From Syntrophaceae bacterium UBA7544 (GTDB taxonomy: Bacteria; Desulfobacterota; Syntrophia; Syntrophales; Smithellaceae), in contig DLME01000229.1 in the NCBI GenBank assembly GCA_002479215.1, positions 1 through 21,148 on the forward strand: a stretch of 21,148 nt of DNA, written 5' to 3'. A program made the translations under genes and the position numbers. The notes below the pieces were generated by a model. That model was not told the DNA's origin and ran no database searches. It saw only the letters and a list, made by a program, of their open reading frames with translations. Shown piece by piece: positions 1 to 7,989 of the stretch (position 1 is its first letter; each line of letters begins with the position of its first letter).

Positions 1-749
1 GCACTTTTTCTTTTGTGGAGCCATTTGTGGAAGAATATGTATGCCGCAAACTTGCTTTGAAACCGGCACAGGTATCATCGCAAATTATTCAGCGTGATCG
101 ACACGCCGAATTTTTTACCACTCTGGCGATAATTGCCTCTTCAGTGGATAAATTTGCGCAGGAGATCAGGTTACTTCAGCGGACGGAGGTTCGAGAGGCG
201 GAAGAATATTTTTCCGCGGGACAAAAGGGTTCATCGGCTATGCCGCATAAACGCAATCCCGTCCTTTCAGAAAATCTTTCCGGTTTAGCGAGGCTCGTCA
301 GATCTTATGCGTTGGCCGCGCTGGAAAATGTAGCCCTTTGGCATGAAAGGGATATAAGTCATTCTTCAGTAGAAAGAGTTATCGGACCGGATGCCACAAT
401 TGTTTTGGATTTTATGCTGGGAAGGTTTACCGGGATGATGGATAAGCTTATTGTATATCCCGATAGAATGCTTTCCAATTTAAATATGACCAACGGAGTT
501 ATATTTTCACAAATGGTGCTGCTTGCTCTTATTGAGAAAGGAATGACCAGAGAAGACGCCTATACTATTGTTCAGAAGAACGCAATGAAATCTTGGCATG
601 AGGGCATAGAATTCAAGGAATTGCTGGAAAAAGACGATGCAATAAAGAAATATTTACAGGGGCAAGATTTGGCGGAAATTTTCAACATAAATAACTTTTT
701 AAAGAATCTGGATTTTATTTTTAACCGCGTATTTGGAAACGATAAATAG
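1..749 (+). CDS. purB: Adenylosuccinate lyase, C-terminal part (5' end outside window)
   Basis: Cleaves SAICAR to AICAR and adenylosuccinate to AMP, both releasing fumarate, in cytosolic purine synthesis. The frame is open to the window edge (in-frame codons begin at base 3), so the gene starts upstream. A GTG at 15 is an internal valine, because the residues before it (TFSF) continue the family sequence. The fumarase/aspartase superfamily signature GSSAMPHKRNP is encoded at about 228-260. The downstream LWHERDISHSS segment and the C-terminal helical region also match PurB and distinguish it from ArgH or fumarase. About 248 residues are present of a usual 430-450, so roughly the N-terminal 40% is missing. 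It ends in TAG and is convergent with nadB across 70 bp that show no convincing terminator. Confidence 0.95.
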   Translation, partial: TFSFVEPFVEEYVCRKLALKPAQVSSQIIQRDRHAEFFTTLAIIASSVDKFAQEIRLLQRTEVREAEEYFSAGQKGSSAMPHKRNPVLSENLSGLARLVRSYALAALENVALWHERDISHSSVERVIGPDATIVLDFMLGRFTGMMDKLIVYPDRMLSNLNMTNGVIFSQMVLLALIEKGMTREDAYTIVQKNAMKSWHEGIEFKELLEKDDAIKKYLQGQDLAEIFNINNFLKNLDFIFNRVFGNDK

Positions 750-819
750 AAATTTAGAGATTATTGCCTGGTTTTTTAAGGTAAAATACTTAATAAGCTC
801 GGTCTTATAGGCCAGAAAT

Positions 820-2409
820 TTATCCTTTTAAAATAATCGTGTCTTTCTGGAATTCTTGGAGAGTATCGGGATAATCAACGTTATAGTGCAGACCACGGCT
901 CTCTTTTCTGGCGCAAGCGCTCTGAACGATTAATTTGGCCACAGTGGTAATATTGCGTAATTCGATTAAATCCTTGGTGACCTTGAAGTTCCAATAATAG
1001 TCGTCAATTTCTTTTTGGATGAGATCAATTCGGCGGACGGCTCTTTCCAGTCTTTTATTCGACCGGACAATGCCGACATAATTCCACATGCACCTTCTTA
1101 TTTCGTCCCAGTTGTTTGTTACAACGACACTATCGTCGCTCTCTGTTGTTCCGCTGTCATCCCACGGAGCAATGGAATAATTGCTGTGGTGTTTGGAAGC
1201 GAATAATTCCGCAATTTTTTTATAGACGCGGTGTGAGTAAACAACTGCTTCCAGTAAGGAATTGCTCGCGAGACGGTTTGCTCCATGCAGTCCAGTGCAG
1301 GATACTTCACCACAGGCATAAAGATTGGCGATAGAAGTTTCCCCGAAGGGATTTACAGTAACACCGCCGCAGATATAATGTGCGGCCGGAGCGACGGGAA
1401 TCGGATCACGGGTTATATCCAGACCAAATTCAAGGCATTTGTCATAAATATTGGGAAAACGATTAATTATGAAATCATGATCGCGATGGGTAATATCGAG
1501 AAGAACATATTCATCGCCAGATTTTTTTATTTCTGTGTAAATGGCCTTGGCCACAATATCGCGCGGTGCGAGACTTTTCATGGAATGATACTTTTCCATA
1601 AACGTCGAACCATTTTTAAGTCTTAGAATTGCCCCTTCGCCGCGCACGGCTTCGCTGATGAGGAAAGCTTTGGCATCAGGGTGATAAAGGCATGTCGGAT
1701 GAAACTGGATGAATTCCATGTTGGAAATTTGCGCTCCTGCACGATACGCCATAGCAATCCCGTCACCAGTCGCAATATCCGGGTTTGTTGTGATAAGGTA
1801 AACTTTCCCCACTCCCCCTGTGCATAAAATCGTGTATTTGGCCCGGTAAGTGTGAATTTCTCCGTTATTTATGTTCAACACGTAAGCTCCAAGACTGCGA
1901 ATGGCGCGACCTGCGGGGTCCCTTTCGATGATAAGGTCAATGCCTATATGGTTTTCGTAAATGTTTACATTTTTTGAATGGGCGACTTTTTCATGCAACG
2001 CCCGCTCGATTTCTCTTCCGGTAAGGTCTTTGGCATGCAGTACCCGTCTGCGGTTGTGACCTCCTTCCTGACCTAAATCATAGGCATGAGGCGGCGCTTC
2101 CGATTTTGTGAAATTTACTCCCCATTGGATCAGTTCCTGAATACGGGGTGGAGCTTCCTTGACGACGAAATCGACTACATCTTTGTTGCAAAGACCTGCG
2201 CCGCAGACCAGCGTGTCGTTAATATGATTTTCAAAACTGTCGGTCTGATCGGTAACCGCGGCGATTCCGCCCTGAGCATAATTAGTATTGGATTCCGACT
2301 TTTCCTTTTTTGTGACGATGGCCACACTGCCCAGGGTTGAAGCCTTAATAGCCAAGCTTAAACCCGCAATGCCGCTGCCTAAAATCAAAAAATCTGTTTT
2401 AAATTCCAT
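820..2409 (-). CDS. nadB: L-aspartate oxidase
   Basis: FAD-dependent oxidation of L-aspartate to iminoaspartate, the first step of de novo NAD synthesis. In anaerobes fumarate can serve as electron acceptor. The 529 residues match the family length. Visible features are the Rossmann FAD motif GSGIAGLS (11-18), NYAQGGIAA (43-51), GGHNRRRVLHAKD (116-128), QFHPT with H237, APRD with R283, AAHY with H344, and HGANRLASNSLLE (375-387). The His and Arg residues correspond to the active-site residues of the succinate dehydrogenase/fumarate reductase/NadB superfamily. The HGANRLASNS block and the moderate length favour NadB over SdhA or FrdA. Start is ATG at 2409 with a weak GGAAAA Shine-Dalgarno. It is monocistronic here: nadA and nadC are not in the window. 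Divergent from tsaD. Confidence 0.95.
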   Translation of the reverse strand: MEFKTDFLILGSGIAGLSLAIKASTLGSVAIVTKKEKSESNTNYAQGGIAAVTDQTDSFENHINDTLVCGAGLCNKDVVDFVVKEAPPRIQELIQWGVNFTKSEAPPHAYDLGQEGGHNRRRVLHAKDLTGREIERALHEKVAHSKNVNIYENHIGIDLIIERDPAGRAIRSLGAYVLNINNGEIHTYRAKYTILCTGGVGKVYLITTNPDIATGDGIAMAYRAGAQISNMEFIQFHPTCLYHPDAKAFLISEAVRGEGAILRLKNGSTFMEKYHSMKSLAPRDIVAKAIYTEIKKSGDEYVLLDITHRDHDFIINRFPNIYDKCLEFGLDITRDPIPVAPAAHYICGGVTVNPFGETSIANLYACGEVSCTGLHGANRLASNSLLEAVVYSHRVYKKIAELFASKHHSNYSIAPWDDSGTTESDDSVVVTNNWDEIRRCMWNYVGIVRSNKRLERAVRRIDLIQKEIDDYYWNFKVTKDLIELRNITTVAKLIVQSACARKESRGLHYNVDYPDTLQEFQKDTIILKG

Positions 2410-2447
2410 TGATGATTTTCCGATAAATAATGGTTATCAAAAGTTTG

Positions 2448-2476
2448 TTTACAAAACGTCATTGCTTTTATATAAA
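2448..2476 (+). promoter_or_regulatory. Probable sigma70-type promoter for tsaD-rsmA
   Basis: TTTACA (2448-2453) is followed by a 17-nt spacer and TATAAA (2471-2476), giving an expected start near 2483 and a leader of about 40 nt before tsaD. The -35 lies inside a small inverted repeat TTTGT-TT-ACAAA (2444-2455), which could be a regulator site between divergent nadB and tsaD or could be chance. Predicted by eye only. Confidence 0.55.
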
Positions 2477-2521
2477 GATTTTATCTTTTTAGCAAAGAAA
2501 ATTATTGGTCAGGAATAACAT

Positions 2522-3526
2522 TTGATAGTTTTAGGAATTGAATCATCTTGTGACGAAACCGCGGCGGCCGTAGTCGATAACAGAAAAATACTTTCCAATG
2601 TCATTGCTTCACAAATCAAAGATCACAGCAAATATGGCGGTGTTGTGCCTGAAATTGCTTCGCGTAAGCATATTGAGGCAATTAATCCGGTTTTGAAACA
2701 AGCAATGGCGGATGCACACGTCACATTTCAGGAAATAGAGGGCATTGCTGTAACCCGGGGGCCGGGTTTGATTGGTTCGCTTTTAATCGGATTGTCAACC
2801 GCTAAGGCTCTAGCTTATGCCCTGAATATTCCTTTTGTCGGGGTCAATCATCTGGAAGCTCATATCACCGCGGCATTTCTCTGTGCAAGAGCGCCGTCTT
2901 TTCCTTTTGTTGCCTTGGTTGTGTCCGGCGGGCATACTAGTGTTTATCTGGTGAAGAACTATCATGATTTTCAAGTGATTGGCCAGACACACGATGATGC
3001 CGCCGGAGAGGCCTTGGATAAAGCGGCCAAGCTTCTTAATCTGGGATACCCGGGCGGAGTGATCATTGATAAAATAGCTAAAAACGGGAATCATCAAGCA
3101 GTTGCTTTTCCGCGCGCGATGAAGGATTCGCCCGATTTCAGCTTTAGTGGCTTGAAAACTTCATTATTGACCATGCTAAAAAAACGCGGCTGTGATTTTA
3201 CCGCCGATGAATTGCCGGATATTGTAGCGAGCTATCAGGAGGCTATCGTTGATGTTTTAGTAGATAAAACAATTCGGGGAGCCCTAGAGAATAATATTGT
3301 ACAATTAGTGGTTTGCGGCGGAGTGGCGGCCAATAGCAGGTTGCGTCAGCGGTTTGCCGAGGCCGCATCAAAAAAGAATATCGAATTATTCATACCGCCT
3401 GCTATTTTGTGCACAGATAATGCGGCAATGATTGCAGTTATCGGCGAGATTATGCTGAAAGACGGCCGCAGTGATCCGCTGGATTTGAACGCAATATCAC
3501 GTTGGCCGCTGAAATCAAATTCCTGA
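2522..3526 (+). CDS. tsaD: tRNA N6-threonylcarbamoyladenosine transferase TsaD
   Basis: Catalytic subunit that transfers the threonylcarbamoyl group from TC-AMP to A37 of ANN-decoding tRNAs (t6A), working with TsaB, TsaE and TsaC elsewhere in the genome. Residues visible: GIESSCDETAAAV at the N-terminus, the metal-binding HLEAH (H110, H114), VSGGHTS (134-140), GEALDKAAKLL, the FSFSGLKT segment (207-214), CGGVAANS (265-272) and the C-terminal TDN with D299. Length 334 aa is normal. Start is TTG with an AGGA Shine-Dalgarno at 2511-2514. It places the conserved MIVLGIESS motif at residue 1, so no upstream start is needed. rsmA follows after 7 bp. Confidence 0.97.
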   Translation: MIVLGIESSCDETAAAVVDNRKILSNVIASQIKDHSKYGGVVPEIASRKHIEAINPVLKQAMADAHVTFQEIEGIAVTRGPGLIGSLLIGLSTAKALAYALNIPFVGVNHLEAHITAAFLCARAPSFPFVALVVSGGHTSVYLVKNYHDFQVIGQTHDDAAGEALDKAAKLLNLGYPGGVIIDKIAKNGNHQAVAFPRAMKDSPDFSFSGLKTSLLTMLKKRGCDFTADELPDIVASYQEAIVDVLVDKTIRGALENNIVQLVVCGGVAANSRLRQRFAEAASKKNIELFIPPAILCTDNAAMIAVIGEIMLKDGRSDPLDLNAISRWPLKSNS

Positions 3527-3533
3527 AAAAACC

Positions 3534-4388
3534 ATGACGACACCAAAAGAAATAATCAATAAATATGAAATCAAACCGCGCAAGAAATTAGGCCAGTCGT
3601 TTCTTTTGGATGTCAACATTATTCGGAAAATAGCTGCGGCAGCGGATATTTCCGCAGACGATATCGTAATTGAAATTGGATCCGGTATCGGCGTATTGAC
3701 CGAATTCATAGCCCGAATAGCCGGCAAAGTTATTGCTGTAGAAATAGATCCGAGACTAGTAGAAGTGTTAAAAGAAAAACTTGTCCCATATAGTAATGTG
3801 GTAATTCACTGCGGCGATATATTGAAATATGACTTTAAGGTGCTATCAAAAAGATATAAATCCAAAGTTAAAGTTATCGGTAATGTACCTTACAATATAT
3901 CCAGCCCTTTGATATTTCATTTATTATCCTTTCGCTCAGCTATCGATGGTTTTATTCTCATGCTGCAGAAAGAAGTTGTGGAACGTTTAGTAGCTTTACC
4001 CAACAATAAAAGCTATGGCGTGCCCTCCGTGCTTTTGCAAATGTTTGCCTCCGTGGAAAAAATATTTGATGTTCCGGCGAGTTGTTTTCATCCGCGTCCT
4101 AAAGTCGAATCTGCTGTTATCAAGGGCTATTTCAGGAAAAGACCTCTTGTTGATTTAGACAATGAATTTTTTTTTACGGGCCTAGTGAAGGCGTCTTTTG
4201 CCCAGCGCAGAAAAATGCTGATTAACAATTTGAAGAATTCAAAGTTACTGACGAACATTTCTGAAGAAAAGATAAGAGATGCTCTAGCTGGGGCAGGCAT
4301 TGATGGAAAACGTCGCGGGGAGACTCTTTCCGTTGAGGAATTTGGCAAGTTAAACAATTTGCTCTATGAAGCAATGACAAATTTATAA
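3534..4388 (+). CDS. rsmA: 16S rRNA (adenine1518/1519-N6)-dimethyltransferase
   Basis: Also called KsgA. It dimethylates two adjacent adenosines in the 3'-terminal helix 45 of 16S rRNA during small-subunit assembly, using SAM. Motifs: KKLGQSFLLD (17-26), the SAM loop VIEIGSGIG (45-53), acidic VEIDPR (69-74), and NVPYNISSP (117-125), which is the NxPY catalytic motif of N6-adenine methyltransferases. The C-terminal part has FHPRPKVESAV and FAQRRKM, typical of RsmA rather than ErmC-type resistance methylases. 284 aa, normal length. It is translated 7 bp after tsaD with no evident Shine-Dalgarno, so translational coupling is likely. Confidence 0.96.
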   Translation: MTTPKEIINKYEIKPRKKLGQSFLLDVNIIRKIAAAADISADDIVIEIGSGIGVLTEFIARIAGKVIAVEIDPRLVEVLKEKLVPYSNVVIHCGDILKYDFKVLSKRYKSKVKVIGNVPYNISSPLIFHLLSFRSAIDGFILMLQKEVVERLVALPNNKSYGVPSVLLQMFASVEKIFDVPASCFHPRPKVESAVIKGYFRKRPLVDLDNEFFFTGLVKASFAQRRKMLINNLKNSKLLTNISEEKIRDALAGAGIDGKRRGETLSVEEFGKLNNLLYEAMTNL

Positions 4389-4456
4389 CTACGGAAAGTT
4401 ACTGAATTAGTGGGCTAATATAGCTGTCTATAATCACTCTAAAATTACTTAATTAC

Positions 4457-5008
4457 TTATTTCTTAATACCGTAAAATCGAGCAATCTCAACCTTCGACG
4501 CCTCTAAATGGTGAATACATTTCTTACATGTACTCTCTAAAGTGCGATCAGTTACGGCAGAAACTTTGCGAATGCGCTGGTTAATTGCCTTTATCGAAAG
4601 TTCATAAGAATTATAACGAAAATCATCAACATCGGGACCACTACAAATGGAATTTAACTGAAAGGCTTTTAAAGTAACCCTAAAAACATTAACAGGATTA
4701 TTTTCGAGGGCTTCACCAACCGATAATTCCAACATTTCACTTGTCCCAGCATCGGAACCAGCTCGAAGCGCGACTGCAGTCCTCAACCAATCTTCATCTG
4801 CGGAAGCTATTTTTTTTAAAATAGAATTCCAGATGTTCCAATCCCTATAGAGTTCAGAAACAACTACTTCAGCTCCTCTGGATTGCACTTGATGGATAAT
4901 CGATTTTGGTGTTAATTGATAATGCAATTGTTCTGTGTCAGTCGCACAGCTTAGACTAGATATAAATATGGCTATCATAAAGATCGTAAATATTGAATAG
5001 CGCTTCAT
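4457..5008 (-). CDS. Exported protein of unknown function (SDAGTSE motif)
   Basis: Not assigned a function. 183 aa with a clear signal peptide: MKRY, then a hydrophobic stretch (about 5-20) ending SSLSCATD. C21 is not in a good lipobox (S-L-S-C), so signal peptidase I cleavage is as likely as lipidation. The mature part is predicted mostly helical, with W57/W60, DEDWL (71-75) and LRAGSDAGTSEMLELSVGEAL (81-101). The pattern W..IL..IA..D..WL..A.AL..GSDAG..E.L..S...AL..NP resembles uncharacterised proteobacterial exported proteins I recall, but I cannot name a family. Cysteines are C122, C161 and C164; CKKC-I-HH is near the C-terminus. A consensus AGGAGG lies at 5019-5024. ATG 5008 has 10-nt spacing and TTG 5011 has 7-nt spacing, so one extra residue is possible. 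It is antisense to both neighbouring operons. Confidence 0.75.
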   Translation of the reverse strand: MKRYSIFTIFMIAIFISSLSCATDTEQLHYQLTPKSIIHQVQSRGAEVVVSELYRDWNIWNSILKKIASADEDWLRTAVALRAGSDAGTSEMLELSVGEALENNPVNVFRVTLKAFQLNSICSGPDVDDFRYNSYELSIKAINQRIRKVSAVTDRTLESTCKKCIHHLEASKVEIARFYGIKK

Positions 5009-5018
5009 CAAAGCATAT

Positions 5019-5024
5019 CCTCCT
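5019..5024 (-). promoter_or_regulatory. Consensus ribosome binding site of the exported-protein gene
   Basis: AGGAGG on the minus strand is one of the strongest Shine-Dalgarno sequences in the window. It supports the minus-strand reading frame as a real expressed gene. It leaves the start ambiguous between TTG (5009-5011) and ATG (5006-5008). Confidence 0.75.
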
Positions 5025-5179
5025 TATTTTGCTTACGGAGTAAATAAACATAGGAGTCAAATCTTCGTTCTTTACAATTTAGATTTTTCCCAAGTTTATG
5101 ACTAAAACATAACACATCCTTGATATTTTTAGAAAGAAAATCACCTGTAAAATCTCAAAAACCTATTGACTAACTTTTC

Positions 5180-5208
5180 TTGACATATTAAGCCTCAATA
5201 TAAATAAT
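5180..5208 (+). promoter_or_regulatory. Strong sigma70-type promoter for miaB and downstream genes
   Basis: TTGACA (5180-5185) matches the -35 consensus exactly. A 17-nt spacer leads to AATAAT (5203-5208), five of six matches to TATAAT. Transcription would start near 5215, only about 8 nt before the miaB ATG, giving an almost leaderless message. That fits the absence of a good Shine-Dalgarno before miaB. Seen in sequence; activity is inferred. Confidence 0.65.
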
Positions 5209-5222
5209 ATAAGCGAAAAAAG

Positions 5223-6548
5223 ATGAAAAACAAATACTTGTACATTGAAACATTCGGCTGTCAGATGAACGTCCATGATTCGGAACAAATGGCGGCTTTG
5301 CTTGCCGATATTGGATACAAGACAACCGATAACAAGAAATTAGCGGATTTAATCCTTCTCAACACTTGTTCGATTCGGGAAAAAGCAGCGCAGAAAGTTT
5401 TCAGTGAATTAGGAAGGCTCACTAAATTAAAGGAAGTAAATCCGGCGTTGATTATCGGTGTCGGCGGTTGTTTAGCCCAGCATTTAGGCGATAGGATTTT
5501 TAAAAGAGTGGCGCAGGTTGACCTGGTCTTCGGTACACATAACATTCATCGTTTGCCGGAGATGGTAGCTTCTGCTCAAAAGAAAAGAGGAAAAATTACC
5601 AATGTTGATTTTCATAAATCGCTTAAATCGATTGGCGTATTCGCTCCACCCGAAAAAGGCGCGGTTAGTGCTTTTGTCACAATTATGCAAGGCTGTAATA
5701 ATTTCTGTGCCTACTGCGTCGTTCCTTTTTTGCGCGGGCGGGAGATGAGCCGGATGCCGGAAGATATTATCGAAGAAATAAAAAAACTGGTTGACTGCGG
5801 TATACAGGAAGTTACGCTCCTGGGACAAAATGTCAATTCTTACGGCAAAAATACGAATAGCGAGATGAATTTCGCTGGGCTAATTAAGAGAATCGGTAAG
5901 ATATCCGGCATCAAAAGAATTCGATTTACAACCTCGCATCCGCGTGACCTCTCCGAAGAATTAATCGATTGCTTTGCCCAGGAAGAAAAATTATGCGAAC
6001 ACATTCACCTTCCGGTACAATCCGGGTCAAACCGGATATTGACGTTGATGAATAGAGGATATACCGTTGAAGAATACAGAGCAAAAGTCGATCACTTGCG
6101 CAGAGTTTGTCAACGAATAAGCATTACCTCAGACATCATCGTCGGATTTCCGCAGGAGACACAAAATGACTATCAAGAAACAATTGACATGATGGAAAAA
6201 ATCAGGTTTGATTCCTTATTCTCATTTAAGTATTCTGAAAGAAAAGGGACTGCGGCTCAAAAGTTTACGGGAAAAATTGAAGAATGTGAAAAGCTAAGAA
6301 GACTCAAACAATTGCAAGCGCTACAGGATAAATATACTCTGGAAAAAAACACGGCTTTGGAAGGAAGCCGACAGGAATTACTGGTGGAAGGAAAAAGCAA
6401 AAATTTGGAAAGTGATTTGACGGGAAGAGCCCGCTCCTGGAAAATTGTTAATTTTAAGGGCAAACAGAATTTAATCGGTGAACTGGTAAATGTAAAAATA
6501 TCCAAAGCTTATTTGCATTCTTTAAGAGGAGAAATAATTGAGAACTAA
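5223..6548 (+). CDS. miaB: tRNA-2-methylthio-N6-dimethylallyladenosine synthase
   Basis: Radical-SAM methylthiotransferase that converts i6A37 to ms2i6A37 in UNN-decoding tRNAs, carrying two [4Fe-4S] clusters. The N-terminal UPF0004 domain has the three auxiliary-cluster cysteines C13 (ETFGCQMN), C49 (NTCSIRE) and C83 (GGCLAQ). The radical SAM motif is C158-NNF-C162-AY-C165, followed by VVPFLRGREMSR. The HLPVQSGSNRIL segment and the C-terminal TRAM region (about 380-438) complete the architecture. 441 aa is normal. The CVVPFLRGREMSR segment and the presence of NVHDSEQM favour MiaB over RimO or MtaB. Its TAA stop overlaps the Shine-Dalgarno of the next gene. Confidence 0.95.
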   Translation: MKNKYLYIETFGCQMNVHDSEQMAALLADIGYKTTDNKKLADLILLNTCSIREKAAQKVFSELGRLTKLKEVNPALIIGVGGCLAQHLGDRIFKRVAQVDLVFGTHNIHRLPEMVASAQKKRGKITNVDFHKSLKSIGVFAPPEKGAVSAFVTIMQGCNNFCAYCVVPFLRGREMSRMPEDIIEEIKKLVDCGIQEVTLLGQNVNSYGKNTNSEMNFAGLIKRIGKISGIKRIRFTTSHPRDLSEELIDCFAQEEKLCEHIHLPVQSGSNRILTLMNRGYTVEEYRAKVDHLRRVCQRISITSDIIVGFPQETQNDYQETIDMMEKIRFDSLFSFKYSERKGTAAQKFTGKIEECEKLRRLKQLQALQDKYTLEKNTALEGSRQELLVEGKSKNLESDLTGRARSWKIVNFKGKQNLIGELVNVKISKAYLHSLRGEIIEN

Positions 6549-6553
6549 GGAGG
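6547..6553 (+). promoter_or_regulatory. Ribosome binding site that fixes the next start
   Basis: AAGGAGG overlaps the miaB stop codon (6546-6548) and lies 6 nt before ATG 6560. An in-frame TTG at 6554 directly abuts the Shine-Dalgarno and cannot be used efficiently, so the downstream protein starts at 6560. Confidence 0.85.
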
Positions 6554-6559
6554 TTGGTA

Positions 6560-7060
6560 ATGTTAATTGAAATGAAGGTTTCGGGATTAACAATTGATCC
6601 CATTACCAATACGCCCATCGTAATATTGAAAAATATGCAGGAAAATAAAGCCATTCCTATCTGGATAGGTTTGTTTGAAGCCAGCGCTATTGCCACAGAG
6701 CTGGAAAAAATAGCTTTTTCACGGCCAATGACTCATGATTTGTTTAACGAATGTTTGAAAGTTTTAGCTGTGACAGTGAATAAAATCGTGATTGCGGATA
6801 TTCGCAACAATACTTTTTTTGCTAATATTTATTTAAGCAAAGAAGGGCAAAATTTTACAATTGATGCTCGTCCCAGCGATGCTATTGCTCTGGCCCTGCG
6901 TGCGCATGCGCCTATATTTGTCGATGAAACAGTCATTGAAAAATCGCGCAGTGTGGATTTCGGAATTAAAATAAGTGATTTGGATAAAATGAAAGAAGAT
7001 AAAATTAAGGAATTTCTGGAAAATCTTTCTGCGGAAGATTTTGGTAAGTATAAAATGTAA
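6560..7060 (+). CDS. Bifunctional nuclease family protein (DUF151/BFN)
   Basis: 166 aa, a single BFN/DUF151 domain. Conserved features: PIVILKN (19-25), IPIWIG (33-38) followed by E40, RPMTHDL (55-61) and ARPSDAIALALR (103-114) near the middle. Family members are described as having RNase and DNase activity in plants, and the Thermotoga member was solved structurally. The role in bacteria is not settled, so the nuclease label is by homology only. No signal peptide or membrane segment; expected to be cytosolic. ATG 6560 is chosen because of the well-placed AAGGAGG. It lies 11 bp after miaB and 5 bp before xerC, so it is co-transcribed with both. Confidence 0.85.
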   Translation: MLIEMKVSGLTIDPITNTPIVILKNMQENKAIPIWIGLFEASAIATELEKIAFSRPMTHDLFNECLKVLAVTVNKIVIADIRNNTFFANIYLSKEGQNFTIDARPSDAIALALRAHAPIFVDETVIEKSRSVDFGIKISDLDKMKEDKIKEFLENLSAEDFGKYKM

Positions 7061-7065
7061 ATATT

Positions 7066-7980
7066 ATGGGAAACCTTATTCAAGATTTCCGAATTTATCT
7101 GGAAGTTGAGCGCAATGTTTCATCGCACACGCAAAAAGCTTATATTGCGGATGTTCAGGAATTTACCGGCTTTCTTCAAAGCAACAGTTTTATAAAAGAA
7201 AAAGATGAAGTAATCAACGCGGAGCCGGAAACTATTCGCGCCTATTTAAGCTACTTATATCGCCAAAGGGTGAAAAAATCCACGGTTAACCGTAAAGTAG
7301 CATCGTTAAGAGCTTTTTATAAATACTTATTACGTAACGGTAAGGTTAAAAATAATCCGGCGAATATGGTCCAGACGCCGAAAGCAGAAAAATATATGCC
7401 TACTTTTTTGTCGGTTGATGAGGCCTTTGAACTTCTTGATGTCCAAGGCGAAAAGTCGGCCCTGGATTTGCGTAGCCGGGCGATGATGGAATTGTTTTAT
7501 TCTTCGGGGTTGCGCTTAAGTGAATTGGCCGGACTGGATGTAATAGACATTGATTTTAATCAAGAATTGATTAAAGTAAGGGGAAAGGGTAAAAAAGAAA
7601 GAATAGTTCCCGTTGGTAGAAGAGCTTTGCAAGCAGTTCAAGAATATTTAGAAAAGACTGCTGAGCTAAGAAAAAGTATTGATGCGAATATTTTTAAAAA
7701 ACCGCTGTTTTTAAATGCTCAGGGTAAAAGAATAACGACAAGAAGTATTGCCCGGATAGTTGATGCGGCAACTGGCAAAAGCGGTATTGGCCGAAAGATC
7801 AGCCCTCATGCCCTGAGGCATAGCTTTGCTACGCATCTTTTAAATGCCGGAGCGGATTTACGTTCGATTCAGGAATTGCTTGGACACAAGAGTCTTTCCA
7901 CGACACAGAAATATACTGCGGTAAATATTAACCGCATGATGGAAGTTTATGATAAAGCGCATCCGCGAGCAAAAAAATAA
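7066..7980 (+). CDS. xerC: Tyrosine recombinase XerC
   Basis: Site-specific recombinase that resolves chromosome dimers at dif with a partner Xer protein. 304 aa, the usual Xer length. The N-terminal SAM-like core-binding domain (about 1-100) contains NVSSHTQKAY. The catalytic domain has R150 (SSGLRLSEL), K174 (RGKGKKER), H248 and R251 (SPHALRHSFATHLL), H274 (LLGHKSLSTTQKY) and nucleophile Y283, so all six catalytic residues are present. XerC rather than XerD is preferred because xerC-hslV-hslU is a recurrent gene order (for example codV-clpQ-clpY in Bacillus). A phage or integron integrase is unlikely, since the protein has minimal Xer length and sits in a housekeeping run. Its TAA stop lies inside the left terminal repeat of the downstream palindromic element. 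Confidence 0.9.
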   Translation: MGNLIQDFRIYLEVERNVSSHTQKAYIADVQEFTGFLQSNSFIKEKDEVINAEPETIRAYLSYLYRQRVKKSTVNRKVASLRAFYKYLLRNGKVKNNPANMVQTPKAEKYMPTFLSVDEAFELLDVQGEKSALDLRSRAMMELFYSSGLRLSELAGLDVIDIDFNQELIKVRGKGKKERIVPVGRRALQAVQEYLEKTAELRKSIDANIFKKPLFLNAQGKRITTRSIARIVDAATGKSGIGRKISPHALRHSFATHLLNAGADLRSIQELLGHKSLSTTQKYTAVNINRMMEVYDKAHPRAKK

Positions 7981-7989
7981 ATGAGACTT

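Noticed and set aside
750..819. Bidirectional terminator between convergent purB and nadB
   Set aside because: Only a 5-bp hairpin (GGTCT...AGGCC region) was found, without a clear T-tract in either direction.
1015..1626. Plus-strand open frames inside nadB
   Set aside because: They are antisense to a well-conserved gene, overlap each other in different frames and resemble no protein.
4406..4419. ATTAG-TGGG-CTAAT hairpin after rsmA as a terminator
   Set aside because: Only five mostly A-T pairs and no following T-run.
4443..4458. Tandem AATTACTT AATTACTT at the end of the exported-protein gene
   Set aside because: Two copies of an 8-mer in A+T-rich sequence; likely chance.
4530..4586. CKKCIHH in the exported protein as a cytochrome c' heme site
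   Set aside because: Heme attachment needs CxxCH; here an isoleucine codon separates the second Cys from His, and the rest of the protein does not look like a c-type cytochrome.
7066..7980. Tyrosine recombinase plus palindromic element as an integrative element, integron or att site
   Set aside because: The recombinase is a standard-length XerC in its usual hslVU neighbourhood; no cargo genes, no attachment-site duplication, and no change in gene content on either side.
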